A DNA stretch of 41,770 nucleotides from UBA4742 sp002403895 (lineage in GTDB: Bacteria > Actinomycetota > Acidimicrobiia > Acidimicrobiales > Acidimicrobilacustridaceae): assembly GCA_036823295.1 (NCBI GenBank), contig DAISGD010000029.1, forward strand, positions 1-41,770, read 5' to 3'. Positions 16,406 through 24,021 of the stretch are shown in pieces (position 1 is the first letter of the stretch; the number at the start of each line of letters is the position of its first letter). Under the pieces are notes generated by a model, which saw only the letters and a program-made list of their open reading frames with translations, was not told the origin of the DNA and made no database searches. The translations under genes were made by a program, and so were the position numbers.

Positions 16406-18121
16406 ATGAGCACTGTCAGCGAACTCCTCACCGTCCCCGATCGCTCCGACCGACGCCGCACGGCTCAGATCGACATCGTCATCCCCGTCCACAACGAAGA
16501 GGACGGGCTCGATGCCTCCATCCGGCGCCTCCACGACTACCTCGAGGCCCGCTTCCCGCTCAGCTGGCACATCACCATCGCCGACAACGCCAGCGTCGAC
16601 CACACCTGGGGCATTGCCTGCCGGTTGGCCAACGAGCTCCCCGGCGTGGAGGCCGTCCACCTCGACCAGAAGGGACGGGGCCGGTCGCTGCGGGCCGCAT
16701 GGTCGGCCAGCGACTCGCCGGTGGTCGCCTACATGGATGTCGATCTGTCCACCGACCTCGACGCGCTGCTGCCGCTGGTGGCGCCCCTGGCGTCGGGCCA
16801 CAGCGACCTGGCCATCGGAACCCGTCTGGCCGCTGGCGCCCGGGTGGTCCGGGGCCCCAAACGCGAAGCGATCTCCCGCAGCTACAACTTCTTGCTCAAG
16901 GCCACGCTGCGCAGCGGGTTTTCCGACGCGCAATGCGGGTTCAAGGCCATCCGCACCGACGTCGCCCGGGCCCTGCTCCCCCTGGTGGAGGACGAAGGCT
17001 GGTTCTTCGACACCGAGTTGCTGGTCCTGGCCGAGCACAACGGCCTGCGCATCCACGAGGTGCCCGTGGACTGGGTGGACGACCCCGACTCGCGGGTCAA
17101 TGTCGTGGGCACGGCCAAAGGCGACCTGCAGGGCATCTGGCGGATGCTGGGAAGCACCGCCACCGGTCGGGCGTCGCTGGCGTCGGGCCTTCGTGGCGAT
17201 GCCGATCGCTCCGCGTTGCCCCATCCCGATCTGGCCAGCCAACTTGTTCGCTTCGCCTCCATCGGGGCCGTCAGCACCGTGGTCTTCGCCCTGCTCTACT
17301 GGCTACTGGTTGGCATCGCGGGCTCCGTCCTGGCCGCGGTGACGGCGCTCGGCGTGTGCACGGTGGCCAACACCGCGGCCAACCGGAGGCTCACCTTCGC
17401 CCTGCGGGGCCGGGCCGGTCGGGCCCGCCACTACACCGCCGGGTTGGCGTTGGCCGCCTTGCCGCTGGCGTTGATCCTGGCCACGCTGGTGGTCCTCGCC
17501 GCGCTGGGGGTCACGTCGGTGGCCGCACAGGTCATGGCCCTCACTGTTGCCAACCTGGTGGCGTCGACGGGTCGCTTCGTCCTCCTGCGCCGTTGGGTGT
17601 TCCGTTCGAACGAGCGGGATGGTCGCTCCGACGGTCAACCTCCATCCCTGCCGACTCGGATGCTGCGGGTGACGGGCGTCGACCGGGTCCGGCAGTTCGC
17701 CCGCTACGGCGCCGTATCAGCCATCTCCACCGCCGTGAGCCTGTCGGTCCTAGGTGCCCTGGTGGCCACCGCCACCCTGTCGGCCGGCTGGGCCAACGTG
17801 GTCGCCACCGCGGTGGGCACCGTGCCGTCGTTCGAGCTCAACCGCCGATGGGTGTGGGGCCGGACGGGGGAGCGCTCGTTCAAGCGGGAGGTCGGGCCCT
17901 TCGTCGCGCTGTCATTCGCCGGCCTGGGGCTGTCCACGGTGTTCGTCAGCCTCGCCGGGCGCTGGGCCATGGCTGCTGGGTTTGACGCGGTGAGCCGCAC
18001 GGTGGCCGTCGAGCTCGCCAGCATCGCCGCCTTCGGGTCGCTGTGGATCGCCCAGTTCCTGATCCTCGATCGACTGTTGTTCGGTCGCCGGGCCCCGGCG
18101 TTGACACTCGAGGCGGCGTGA
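16406..18121 (+). CDS. GT2 polyprenyl-phosphate glycosyltransferase fused to two GtrA domains
   Basis: A 571-residue fusion. Residues about 22-245 form a GT2 (DPM1/GtrB-like) domain that should load a sugar from a nucleotide donor onto polyprenyl phosphate: IDIVIPVHNEEDGL, ADNASVDHTWGIA, KGRGRSLRAAW, the DxD-like YMDVDLSTD, and DAQCGFKAIR. A first GtrA four-helix membrane domain begins near residue 278 (QLVRFASIGAVSTVVF) and ends with FVLLRRWVFRS. A second begins near residue 429 (QFARYGAVSAISTAVSL) and contains FELNRRWVWGR. GtrA proteins are thought to help flip polyprenyl-linked sugars. Fusion to one GtrA is common, whereas two is less so. The ATG at 16406 is preferred to the TTG at 16391. 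The gene is divergent from the response regulator and is followed 73 bp later by the kinase. Confidence 0.92.
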   Translation: MSTVSELLTVPDRSDRRRTAQIDIVIPVHNEEDGLDASIRRLHDYLEARFPLSWHITIADNASVDHTWGIACRLANELPGVEAVHLDQKGRGRSLRAAWSASDSPVVAYMDVDLSTDLDALLPLVAPLASGHSDLAIGTRLAAGARVVRGPKREAISRSYNFLLKATLRSGFSDAQCGFKAIRTDVARALLPLVEDEGWFFDTELLVLAEHNGLRIHEVPVDWVDDPDSRVNVVGTAKGDLQGIWRMLGSTATGRASLASGLRGDADRSALPHPDLASQLVRFASIGAVSTVVFALLYWLLVGIAGSVLAAVTALGVCTVANTAANRRLTFALRGRAGRARHYTAGLALAALPLALILATLVVLAALGVTSVAAQVMALTVANLVASTGRFVLLRRWVFRSNERDGRSDGQPPSLPTRMLRVTGVDRVRQFARYGAVSAISTAVSLSVLGALVATATLSAGWANVVATAVGTVPSFELNRRWVWGRTGERSFKREVGPFVALSFAGLGLSTVFVSLAGRWAMAAGFDAVSRTVAVELASIAAFGSLWIAQFLILDRLLFGRRAPALTLEAA

Positions 18122-18194
18122 TCCTTCGAGGACCGGGCCCGGTGGGCGATCATGGTGGACCCGTCGCCCGTCGGGCCGCCGGCTGCGCCCTCCC

Positions 18195-19652
18195 ATGACT
18201 CTTCGCCTACGCCTCGTCATCGCCCTCGTCCTGCTCGCCGCCGCGGGCCTGGTCGTGTTCGGCTTCGTGACCTACGGCTTCTACTCCCGTTCGCTTTACT
18301 CGCGGCTCGACGATCAGCTCCAGGCGGCCGCGCCCCCGGTGGAGAGCCGGTTGCGCCAGCACGCCGGGCTGGAATCGGAACCCGGGGGCACGGGAACGGG
18401 AACGGGCACGGCCAATGCCAACGGCGACAACCGGGGCGGGTTCGGGCCGGGCGGGCCCCCCACCGTCGTGGCCCCCGAGACCTACGCCGAGCTGATCGAC
18501 AGCTCCGGCACCGTGGTGAGCGACATCCAGTTGTCGAGCTCTTCGTCGCAGCCGGCCCTTCCCGCCACGTTGCCCACTGCCGGTCCGGACGGGACCTACT
18601 TCACCGTCGGGTCGACCAGCGGCTCGGGTGACTGGCGGGTGTACCTGCGCCCGGCGGAGCGCACGTCGGGCGGGCAGGTCCTGTTGGCGGTCCCAATCAC
18701 CGAGGTGACGGACTCGCTCGACCGGCTGCTGCTCATCGAAACCTCGGCGGCCGTGGGCCTGCTCACCCTGTTGGGGATCGGTTCGTGGCTCATCCTGCGC
18801 CGTGGGCTCCGCCCCCTCGAGCAGATGGCCACCTCGTCACGTTCGATCGCGGCCGGCGATCTGTCCGAGCGGGTATCCCCAGCTGACGGGCGGACCGAGG
18901 TCGGCCAGCTGGGCCTGGCCCTCAACACCATGCTCGACGACATCGAGGTGGCGTTCCGCGAGCGGGAGGCCACCGAGCAGCGGCTCCGGCAGTTCCTGGC
19001 CGATGCCTCCCACGAGCTGCGCACGCCGCTCACTTCGATCCAGGGATTCGCCGAGCTGTTCCGGCTCGAGGATGAACACGATCATGTGAACCTCGAGATC
19101 ATCTTGCGCCGCATCGAGGAGGAGTCGGCCCGGATGAAGGTGCTGGTCGAGGATCTGCTGTTGCTGGCCCGTCTGGATGAGACCCGCCCGAACGATCGGG
19201 CTCCGGTCGATCTGGCCGTGCTGGCCGCAGACGCCTGCAGTGACGCGGTGGCGCTGGACCGCTCCCGACCCATCACCCTCAACGCCCCCAACCCGCTGGT
19301 GATCCAGGGAGATCAGGACCACCTCCGCCAGGCCATCACGAATCTGGTGACCAATGCGGTGCACCACACCCCGCCCGGATCGAACATCGAGGTGGGGGCC
19401 GAGGTCGACGACGGGTACGCGGTGGTGACGGTCCGGGATCACGGGCCGGGGCTCGACCCCAACGGGCTCGAGCACGTCTTCGACCGCTTCTGGCAGGCAG
19501 ACAACGCCCGCGTCGGATCCGGCGCAGGGCTGGGGCTGGCCATCGTGGCCGGCATCGCCTCCGAGCATGGCGGCGAGGCCACCGGCGTGAACGCCCCGGG
19601 GGGTGGGGCGTGCTTCCGGTTGCGGTTCCCGCTCAACGCCCCCGAGGCCTGA
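18195..19652 (+). CDS. Sensor histidine kinase (HAMP, HisKA, HATPase_c)
   Basis: A 485-residue membrane kinase. The first transmembrane helix is at about 8-30 (LVIALVLLAAAGLVVFGFV). An extracytoplasmic sensor of about 145 residues follows, with a Gly/Thr/Asn-rich disordered stretch near residue 65-95. The second helix lies near residues 180-200 (SAAVGLLTLLGIGSWLIL). Then come HAMP (LRPLEQMATSSRSIAAGDLSERV) and HisKA with the phospho-acceptor in DASHELRTPLTSIQGF. The ATPase domain has the N box (AITNLVTNAVHHT), G1 (VRDHGPGLD), F box (FDRFWQA) and G2 (GSGAGLGLAIVAGIA). It probably phosphorylates the response regulator encoded divergently at 15541-16254. The signal is unknown, although the flanking genes suggest envelope sugar status or stress. 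Confidence 0.94.
   Translation: MTLRLRLVIALVLLAAAGLVVFGFVTYGFYSRSLYSRLDDQLQAAAPPVESRLRQHAGLESEPGGTGTGTGTANANGDNRGGFGPGGPPTVVAPETYAELIDSSGTVVSDIQLSSSSSQPALPATLPTAGPDGTYFTVGSTSGSGDWRVYLRPAERTSGGQVLLAVPITEVTDSLDRLLLIETSAAVGLLTLLGIGSWLILRRGLRPLEQMATSSRSIAAGDLSERVSPADGRTEVGQLGLALNTMLDDIEVAFREREATEQRLRQFLADASHELRTPLTSIQGFAELFRLEDEHDHVNLEIILRRIEEESARMKVLVEDLLLLARLDETRPNDRAPVDLAVLAADACSDAVALDRSRPITLNAPNPLVIQGDQDHLRQAITNLVTNAVHHTPPGSNIEVGAEVDDGYAVVTVRDHGPGLDPNGLEHVFDRFWQADNARVGSGAGLGLAIVAGIASEHGGEATGVNAPGGGACFRLRFPLNAPEA
18387..18410 (+). repeat. Hexanucleotide microsatellite in the kinase sensor region
   Basis: Four consecutive 6-mers of the form GG[AC]ACG encode alternating Gly-Thr in the extracytoplasmic loop of the kinase. 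Copy-number change would stay in frame. Confidence 0.7.
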
Positions 19653-19729
19653 GCAACCTCCCAACCTGGCGTGAGCGTCCTCCAAGGTTCGGGGCGCACG
19701 GTGGGGAACACCGACACGAAGGAGTCGCC

Positions 19730-19843
19730 ATGTCCCCCCCCACCATGACCACCACCGTCCCCCAGGCCGTGGTGCGATCCGATAGCGAGCAGGTGCTGAT
19801 GGACAGCCTCGAGTCCCACCACCACGACGCGCTCGTGGCCTGA
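19730..19843 (+). CDS. Small 37-residue protein of unknown function
   Basis: A short open frame with a very good ribosome binding site (GAAGGAG, 5 nt before ATG). It ends 4 bp before the ATG of the second GT39 gene, within the palindrome TGACGTCA. The product begins with a Thr/Pro/Val-rich stretch (TMTTTVPQAVV) and ends in an amphipathic acidic segment with three consecutive histidines (DSLESHHHDALVA). It has no membrane span or signal peptide. It could be a real small protein that acts with the glycosyltransferase, or a translated leader that couples ribosomes into the GT39 gene, whose own ATG lacks a Shine-Dalgarno. I recognise no family. The strong initiation signal and placement are the only support. 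Confidence 0.5.
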   Translation: MSPPTMTTTVPQAVVRSDSEQVLMDSLESHHHDALVA

Positions 19844-19847
19844 CGTC

Positions 19848-21604
19848 ATGACCGCGCTCCTGGATCGCCCCGACGGGGTCGCCGTCGCCCCGGCACCGAC
19901 CGGGACGCCCGTCGGCGCGCCCGCCGAGCAAGGCCGCAGCCGCCTGGCCCTCGCCTGCGTCACCCTGCTGGCGCTGTTCATGAACTGCTGGAGCCTGTCC
20001 ATCAACGGGCTCGGGAACCAGTACTACGCCGCGGCCACCCGCAGCATGTCGATGAGCTGGCACAACTTCTTCTTCGCCAGCTTCGATCCGGGTGGGTTCA
20101 TCAGCGTGGACAAACCGCCGGTTGCGCTGTGGATGGCGGCGCTGTCGGCTCGGAGCTTCGGGGTGAACAGCTGGAGCGTCCTGCTGCCCAGTGCGCTGGC
20201 CGGGACGTTGGCCGTCGCCCTGTTGTGGTGCACCGTGCGTCGCCGCTTCGGTGCCACCGCCGCCACCATCGCCGGTGCGGTGCTCGCCCTCAGCCCGATC
20301 AATGTGGCCGTGAACCGGCTCAACGTGCCCGAGCCGTTCCTGATCTTGTTCCTGGTGGCCGCGGCGTGGGCCATCCTGCGCTCGTTCGACGCCGAGCGGC
20401 CCATGCGTTGGGTCCTGCTCGCCGGCGCGTTCGTGGGTCTCGCTTTCAACACCAAGATGCTGGCCGCCTACATCCCATTGCCCGCGCTGGGCTTGGGCCT
20501 GCTNNNNNNNNNNNNNNNNNNNNNNNNNNNNNNNNNNNNNNNNNNNNNNNNNNNNNNNNNNNNNNNNNNNNNNNNNNNNNNNNNNNNNNNNNNNNNNNNN
20601 NNNTGTTCAGCGACGCCGTCGGCGGTCAGATCGCTTGGATGCTCCCGCTCGCCGTCATGGGGGTCATCGCCGCCTCCTGGTGCTACCGCCGGGATCGGTC
20701 CCGGCGTGGCGCCATCGTGATGTGGGCTGGCTGGCTGGCCCTGTACGCCGTGGTGTTCTCCATGGCCAAGGGCACGTTCCACAGCTACTACACGAGTGTC
20801 ATGACCCCGGCGTTGGCCGCCCTGGTCGGCATCGGGGCCGCCGCGCTGGTGACGCTCATCCGCCGCGACCGGCGCTGGCTGGCGCTCCTCGGCGCCGGGG
20901 CGTTCGCGACCGTGGCTCTCCAGCTGGGTCTGGCCGGCCGCCATCCGGGCTTCTACGGCTGGGTCCGCCTGCCCATGATCGGTCTGGGACTCGTGGCCCT
21001 CGGCGTGTTGATCGTCGGAATCGTGGTCCGGCGCGGGCGGTTGGTTGTGCGCGCCTTGGCGGTGGCCATGGCCGCTTCCCTGGTGCTGCCGGCTGCGTGG
21101 GCGCTGAGCGAGACCGCCAACCCGGTGCTCAACGCCACGCTGCCCCAGGCCGGAGCGCGCACCGGCACGGCCGGCTCGACGTTCGGCTCGGCCTCGTGGA
21201 ACGGCGACGCCGCCCTGGCCGCCTACCTGGTGGGTCAGCGCTCCGGCCAACGGTGGGATCTGGTAGTGGGCAACGCCCAAACCGGCTCGGGCCTCATCGC
21301 CTACCAAGATCTCTCCGTGCTGGCCATCGGGGGCTTCATGGGCACCGACCGCTCCACCACGGTCAGCGACTTCGCTGACCTGGTGGCCGCCGGCGAGGTG
21401 CGCTTCGTGTTGGTCAGCAGTAGTGGCTTCGCCGGCGGTGGCCGTGGCTTCAGTGGCGGTGCGGGTGGGGCGAGCGGGGGAGTTGCGTCATCGATCCTCA
21501 GCGCCGTCCAGCAGACGTGCCCGGCGGTCACCTCGGTTTCCACCACCAGCGGCACCCTCTACGACTGTGCGGGCCAGACCGAGGCCATCCGGGCGGCTGC
21601 CTGA
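19848..21604 (+). CDS. GT39-family membrane glycosyltransferase, copy 2, interrupted by assembly gap
   Basis: This is a homolog of the GT39 enzyme at 13529-15478. The N-terminal part (19848-20503, about 218 residues) has the outer-loop motif NGLGNQYYAAATRSMSMSW, then SVDKPPVALWMAALS and the RLNVPEPFLILFLVAAAW segment. The C-terminal part (20604-21604) resumes at GGQIAWMLPLAVMG, matches copy 1 throughout, and ends with the soluble domain AIGGFMGTDRSTTVSDF and AAGEVRFVLVSS. The two parts are in different frames across 100 N. That is an artefact of a placeholder gap, not evidence of a frameshift. By alignment with copy 1 about 90-100 residues, including the Gly-rich loop, are missing. It is predicted to use a polyprenyl-phosphate sugar, perhaps the one made by the GT2-GtrA protein. 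It lies downstream of the kinase and the 37-residue frame. Confidence 0.88.
20504..20603. other. Assembly gap of 100 N
   Basis: A run of exactly 100 N inside the second GT39 gene. The size is a placeholder: the paralog indicates that about 280-300 bp are missing, including a stretch coding for a Gly-rich loop that may have broken the assembly. Confidence 0.97.
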
Positions 21605-21628
21605 GCCACCGTCGGGGCCGACGGACTC

Positions 21629-21634
21629 TACGGT
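21629..21634 (+). promoter_or_regulatory. Putative leaderless -10 box of the dioxygenase gene
   Basis: TACGGT ends 6 nt before the ATG at 21641 and lies 25 bp after the GT39 stop. It is the same hexamer and spacing as at the LLM oxidoreductase gene. Confidence 0.38.
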
Positions 21635-21640
21635 TGGGTG

Positions 21641-22399
21641 ATGGACGACAAGACGCCGACCCCCGCATCCATCCCGCTCAGCCGGCGCCAGGCGATCACC
21701 GCCCTCGGCGGGCTGGTGCTCGGGTTGGTCGCGGTGGGATGCGGCTCCAAGGCCACGCCCTCGGCGTCGTCCTCCTCAGCTTCGACGACGAACTCGGCGG
21801 TCACCGCGGGGACAGTGGCCTCCTGCGTGCTGACGCCCGAGGTGACCGAGGGCCCCTACTTCATCCAGGGAGACCAGGTCCGCGGTGACATCACCGAGGG
21901 CCACCCCGGGGCGCCGCTGAGCCTGGCTGTCACCGTGGTGGACGCCACGACGTGCGCGCCGATCAAGGACGCGTCGGTCGACATCTGGCACTGCGACGCC
22001 GGAGGCGTCTATGCCGGGTTCGAGCAGGCCGGCCTCGGCGGTGGCCCCGGGAGCCCCCAGCAGAGTGTGAGCAGCACCCGGTTCCTGCGGGGCATCCAGA
22101 TGACCGACGCCAACGGGGTGGCCAGCTTCGCCACCATCTACCCGGGCTGGTACCAGGGCCGCACGGTGCACATCCACGTCAAGGTGGGTGTCGGCTCCGA
22201 CGTGCACACCGGCCAGATCTTCTTCGATGACACGCTTACCGACGCCGTGTTCAAGGCCGCGCCCTACGCCGCCAAAGGTGCTCGCGAGGTGCGCAACGCC
22301 GATGACGGGATCTTCGGGCAGTCATCCACCACCGTGGCCGACGTGGTGGCCGGCGGGAGCGGCTACACGGGGACGATCGTGCTCGGGGTCCAGGCCTGA
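21641..22399 (+). CDS. Intradiol ring-cleavage dioxygenase-like lipoprotein
   Basis: A 252-residue protein related to protocatechuate 3,4-dioxygenase. The N-terminus has a twin-arginine-like start (LSRRQAITALGG), a hydrophobic stretch and a lipobox ending at Cys (LVAVGC). The product is thus probably exported and lipid-anchored, with a Ser/Thr/Ala-rich tether. The Fe(III)-binding set of the family is visible as the Tyr of TEGPYF and the Tyr-His-His group in YPGWYQGRTVHIHVKV. The segment KDASVDIWHCDAGGVYAGF is also typical. Secreted members are widespread in actinobacteria and their substrates are mostly unknown. ATG at 21641 is preferred over the adjacent GTG at 21638. The 3' end overlaps the convergent gene by 78 bp. 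Confidence 0.88.
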   Translation: MDDKTPTPASIPLSRRQAITALGGLVLGLVAVGCGSKATPSASSSSASTTNSAVTAGTVASCVLTPEVTEGPYFIQGDQVRGDITEGHPGAPLSLAVTVVDATTCAPIKDASVDIWHCDAGGVYAGFEQAGLGGGPGSPQQSVSSTRFLRGIQMTDANGVASFATIYPGWYQGRTVHIHVKVGVGSDVHTGQIFFDDTLTDAVFKAAPYAAKGAREVRNADDGIFGQSSTTVADVVAGGSGYTGTIVLGVQA

Positions 22400-23038
22400 T
22401 CCTGGCAATGGCCCGGCGGTGGCGCGCCGGTCGCTGGCCCATCGGACGGCCTCGTAGGCGATGGCGGGATGGAACTTCCAGCGATGGAGTTGACGCTCGA
22501 CGGTGGCGAGGTCCTCCCCCAGATCGAGCAAGGAAAGCGCCAGTCCCCGAGCGCGCTCTTTCATGTGCAGCACCTCTTGGCGAGGGCTGGGTTGCTCGAC
22601 CCAGTGCAGGTGCTGGGTCTGGAGCGTGGGGGAGAGGCGGGCGATCTGGCCCCGGGTCAGGGGGGCTAGGTTGCGGCGAACGGCCAGGGTGTCGGCGCTC
22701 CGCCACTGACCGGCCCCGAAGCGGCACACGCGCTCGACGGTGCGCATGAACGGCGAGTGCCGGCCGCCGCGCGTGCCCACACCCAGCGAGCGTGCGGTGT
22801 CGGCCAGATCCAGGGTGAATCCGGACGGGTTGGCGTCGAGGTCATCGGCCAGACGCCGGAGCAACAGCACCGTCGAGGGGCCGAGGAGCCCCAGCCAGAA
22901 GCGCTCGACGTAGGCGCTGCGGGGGTCGTGACCGAGTTGGTCGATGACCGGGTCGGGCCAGGGCTCGATATCGAGGGTGGCCATCGGGAAGGTCAGGTCG
23001 TCAGCGTCAGTGCCAGTGCCAGTGTCAGGGTCAGTCAT
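22322..23038 (-). CDS. Actinobacterial protein of unknown function, winged-helix-like
   Basis: A 238-residue protein that I cannot name. The core has the segments DPRSAYVERFWLGLLGPSTV, LLLRRLADDLD, LDLADTARSLGVG, GRHSPFMRTVERVCRFGAG and AVRRNLAPLTRGQIARL. This is a succession of short helices with a probable wing, reminiscent of a DNA-binding fold. Similar text seems to occur in other actinobacteria, but I cannot cite a family. The last 25 or so residues are read from the antisense of the dioxygenase gene and look non-native, so the original stop may have been lost. The start is ATG at 23038, directly followed by a hexanucleotide repeat coding for Thr/Gly/Asp. An AT-rich stretch upstream (23069-23085) may be its promoter or that of the divergent sirtuin gene. 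Confidence 0.7.
   Translation of the reverse strand: MTDPDTGTGTDADDLTFPMATLDIEPWPDPVIDQLGHDPRSAYVERFWLGLLGPSTVLLLRRLADDLDANPSGFTLDLADTARSLGVGTRGGRHSPFMRTVERVCRFGAGQWRSADTLAVRRNLAPLTRGQIARLSPTLQTQHLHWVEQPSPRQEVLHMKERARGLALSLLDLGEDLATVERQLHRWKFHPAIAYEAVRWASDRRATAGPLPGSGLDPEHDRPRVAAPAGHHVGHGGG
23007..23036 (-). repeat. Hexanucleotide microsatellite at the start of the unknown gene
   Basis: Five degenerate 6-mers of the type TCAGTG/CCAGTG run directly into the start codon. They encode a Thr/Asp/Gly N-terminal tail. Confidence 0.65.
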
Positions 23039-23068
23039 GAGGACTCCAGAGGTTCCGCCGGATAGGAG

Positions 23069-23080
23069 TATTTCAATATA
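23069..23080. promoter_or_regulatory. AT-rich element shared with the AAA ATPase promoter region
   Basis: TATTTCAATATA here and TATTTCCATATA at 26394-26405 differ by one base. Both are unusual in this GC-rich DNA and both lie upstream of plus-strand genes. It could be a core promoter or an operator for the divergent unknown gene and sirtuin. Confidence 0.3.
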
Positions 23081-23151
23081 TTTCCGCCCTTGAGAAGGTG
23101 TCACGTTCTCTTCCGAGTGTCAATGGACCCCGACTCTGGCACGATCGGTTC

Positions 23152-23919
23152 ATGTCGCCCGATGAGCTTCAGACCGGCCAACGCCTCGTCGGTGAGGCCG
23201 CCCGGGTCACCGTGTTGACCGGGGCGGGGATCTCCACCGACTCGGGCATCCCCGACTTCCGGGGACCCAACGGCTTGTGGACCAAGAACCCGAAGGCGGA
23301 GCGGACCTCCAACATCGACTACTACGTGTCCGACCCGGAGGTGCGGCGGCTGGCCTGGCAGGGCCGGATCAACTGGATGACCGAGCCCCGGAGCCCCAAT
23401 GACGGGCACCGGGCGCTGGTTCAGCTCGACCGGAGGGGCACGCTGGACACGCTCGTCACCCAGAACATCGACGGGCTCCATCAGGCGGCCGGGAGTGACC
23501 CGGCGCGGGTGGTAGAGATCCACGGGACGATCCACGAGGTGGTGTGCCTCGCCTGCGAGGCGAGGACGCCGATGAACGACACCCTCGAACGGGTGCGGGC
23601 CGGCGAGGAGGACCCGTCGTGTCTTGTCTGCCGGGGGATGTTGAAGTCCGCCACGATCTCGTTCGGCCAGAACCTCGTCCCCGCGGATCTGGACCGGGCC
23701 ATGGAAGCCGCCCAAGCCTGTGACCTGTTGTTGGCCGTGGGCTCGACCCTGAGCGTCTACCCGGTGGCGGCCATGGTGCCGCTGGCCAAACGGCAGGGCG
23801 CGGCCATCGTGATCGTGAACGCCGAGCGCACGGAACTGGATGATCTGGCCGACGTCGTTTTGCGGGGATCGATCAGCGAGATCCTGCCTGCCGTGCTGGG
23901 CGAGCCCTCGGGATCGTGA
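23152..23919 (+). CDS. cobB: Sir2-family NAD-dependent protein deacylase
   Basis: A 255-residue sirtuin that removes acyl groups from lysine using NAD+, releasing nicotinamide and O-acyl-ADP-ribose. The NAD-binding motifs are GAGISTDSGIPDFRG (residues about 22-37), TQNIDGLHQAAG and VGSTLSVYPVA. The catalytic His lies in VEIHGTIHEV, and the zinc module has two Cys pairs, CLAC and CLVC. The extra DFRGPNGLWTKNP loop resembles the class to which many actinobacterial sirtuins belong. The start at MSPDELQ is chosen because the upstream extension is not sirtuin-like. The gene is alone on its strand, divergent from the unknown protein and convergent with the ECF41 operon. The symbol is used in the generic bacterial sense. 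Confidence 0.92.
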   Translation: MSPDELQTGQRLVGEAARVTVLTGAGISTDSGIPDFRGPNGLWTKNPKAERTSNIDYYVSDPEVRRLAWQGRINWMTEPRSPNDGHRALVQLDRRGTLDTLVTQNIDGLHQAAGSDPARVVEIHGTIHEVVCLACEARTPMNDTLERVRAGEEDPSCLVCRGMLKSATISFGQNLVPADLDRAMEAAQACDLLLAVGSTLSVYPVAAMVPLAKRQGAAIVIVNAERTELDDLADVVLRGSISEILPAVLGEPSGS

Positions 23920-24021
23920 GTGGCTCCGTTCACCCAACACGTCGCCGACTTCGGCAGTCAACTCTTCGAGATAGGCATCGGTCTCGTCGAGCAACGTCGC
24001 CTGGCGCTGCACTAGCTCGAT
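23917..24021 (-). pseudogene. Possible remnant of an RHH antitoxin C-terminus
   Basis: In the 100-bp convergent spacer the minus strand reads about 35 residues that look like real coding sequence (VQRQATLLDETDAYLEEL, then TAEVGDVLGE). They resemble the acidic helical tail of ribbon-helix-helix antitoxins of actinobacteria. No N-terminal half or start is present, and the frame then runs antisense to the sirtuin gene. It may be a relic of a decayed toxin-antitoxin pair, or chance. Confidence 0.27.

Noticed and set aside
18132..18143. Perfect 12-bp palindrome ACCGGGCCCGGT between the GT2-GtrA gene and the kinase
   Set aside because: Easily formed by chance in GC-rich DNA, and it has no loop for a terminator and no second copy to suggest an operator.
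19848..21604. Frameshifted pseudogene call for the second GT39 gene
   Set aside because: The frame difference spans a 100-N placeholder whose true length is unknown. Both sides match the intact paralog.
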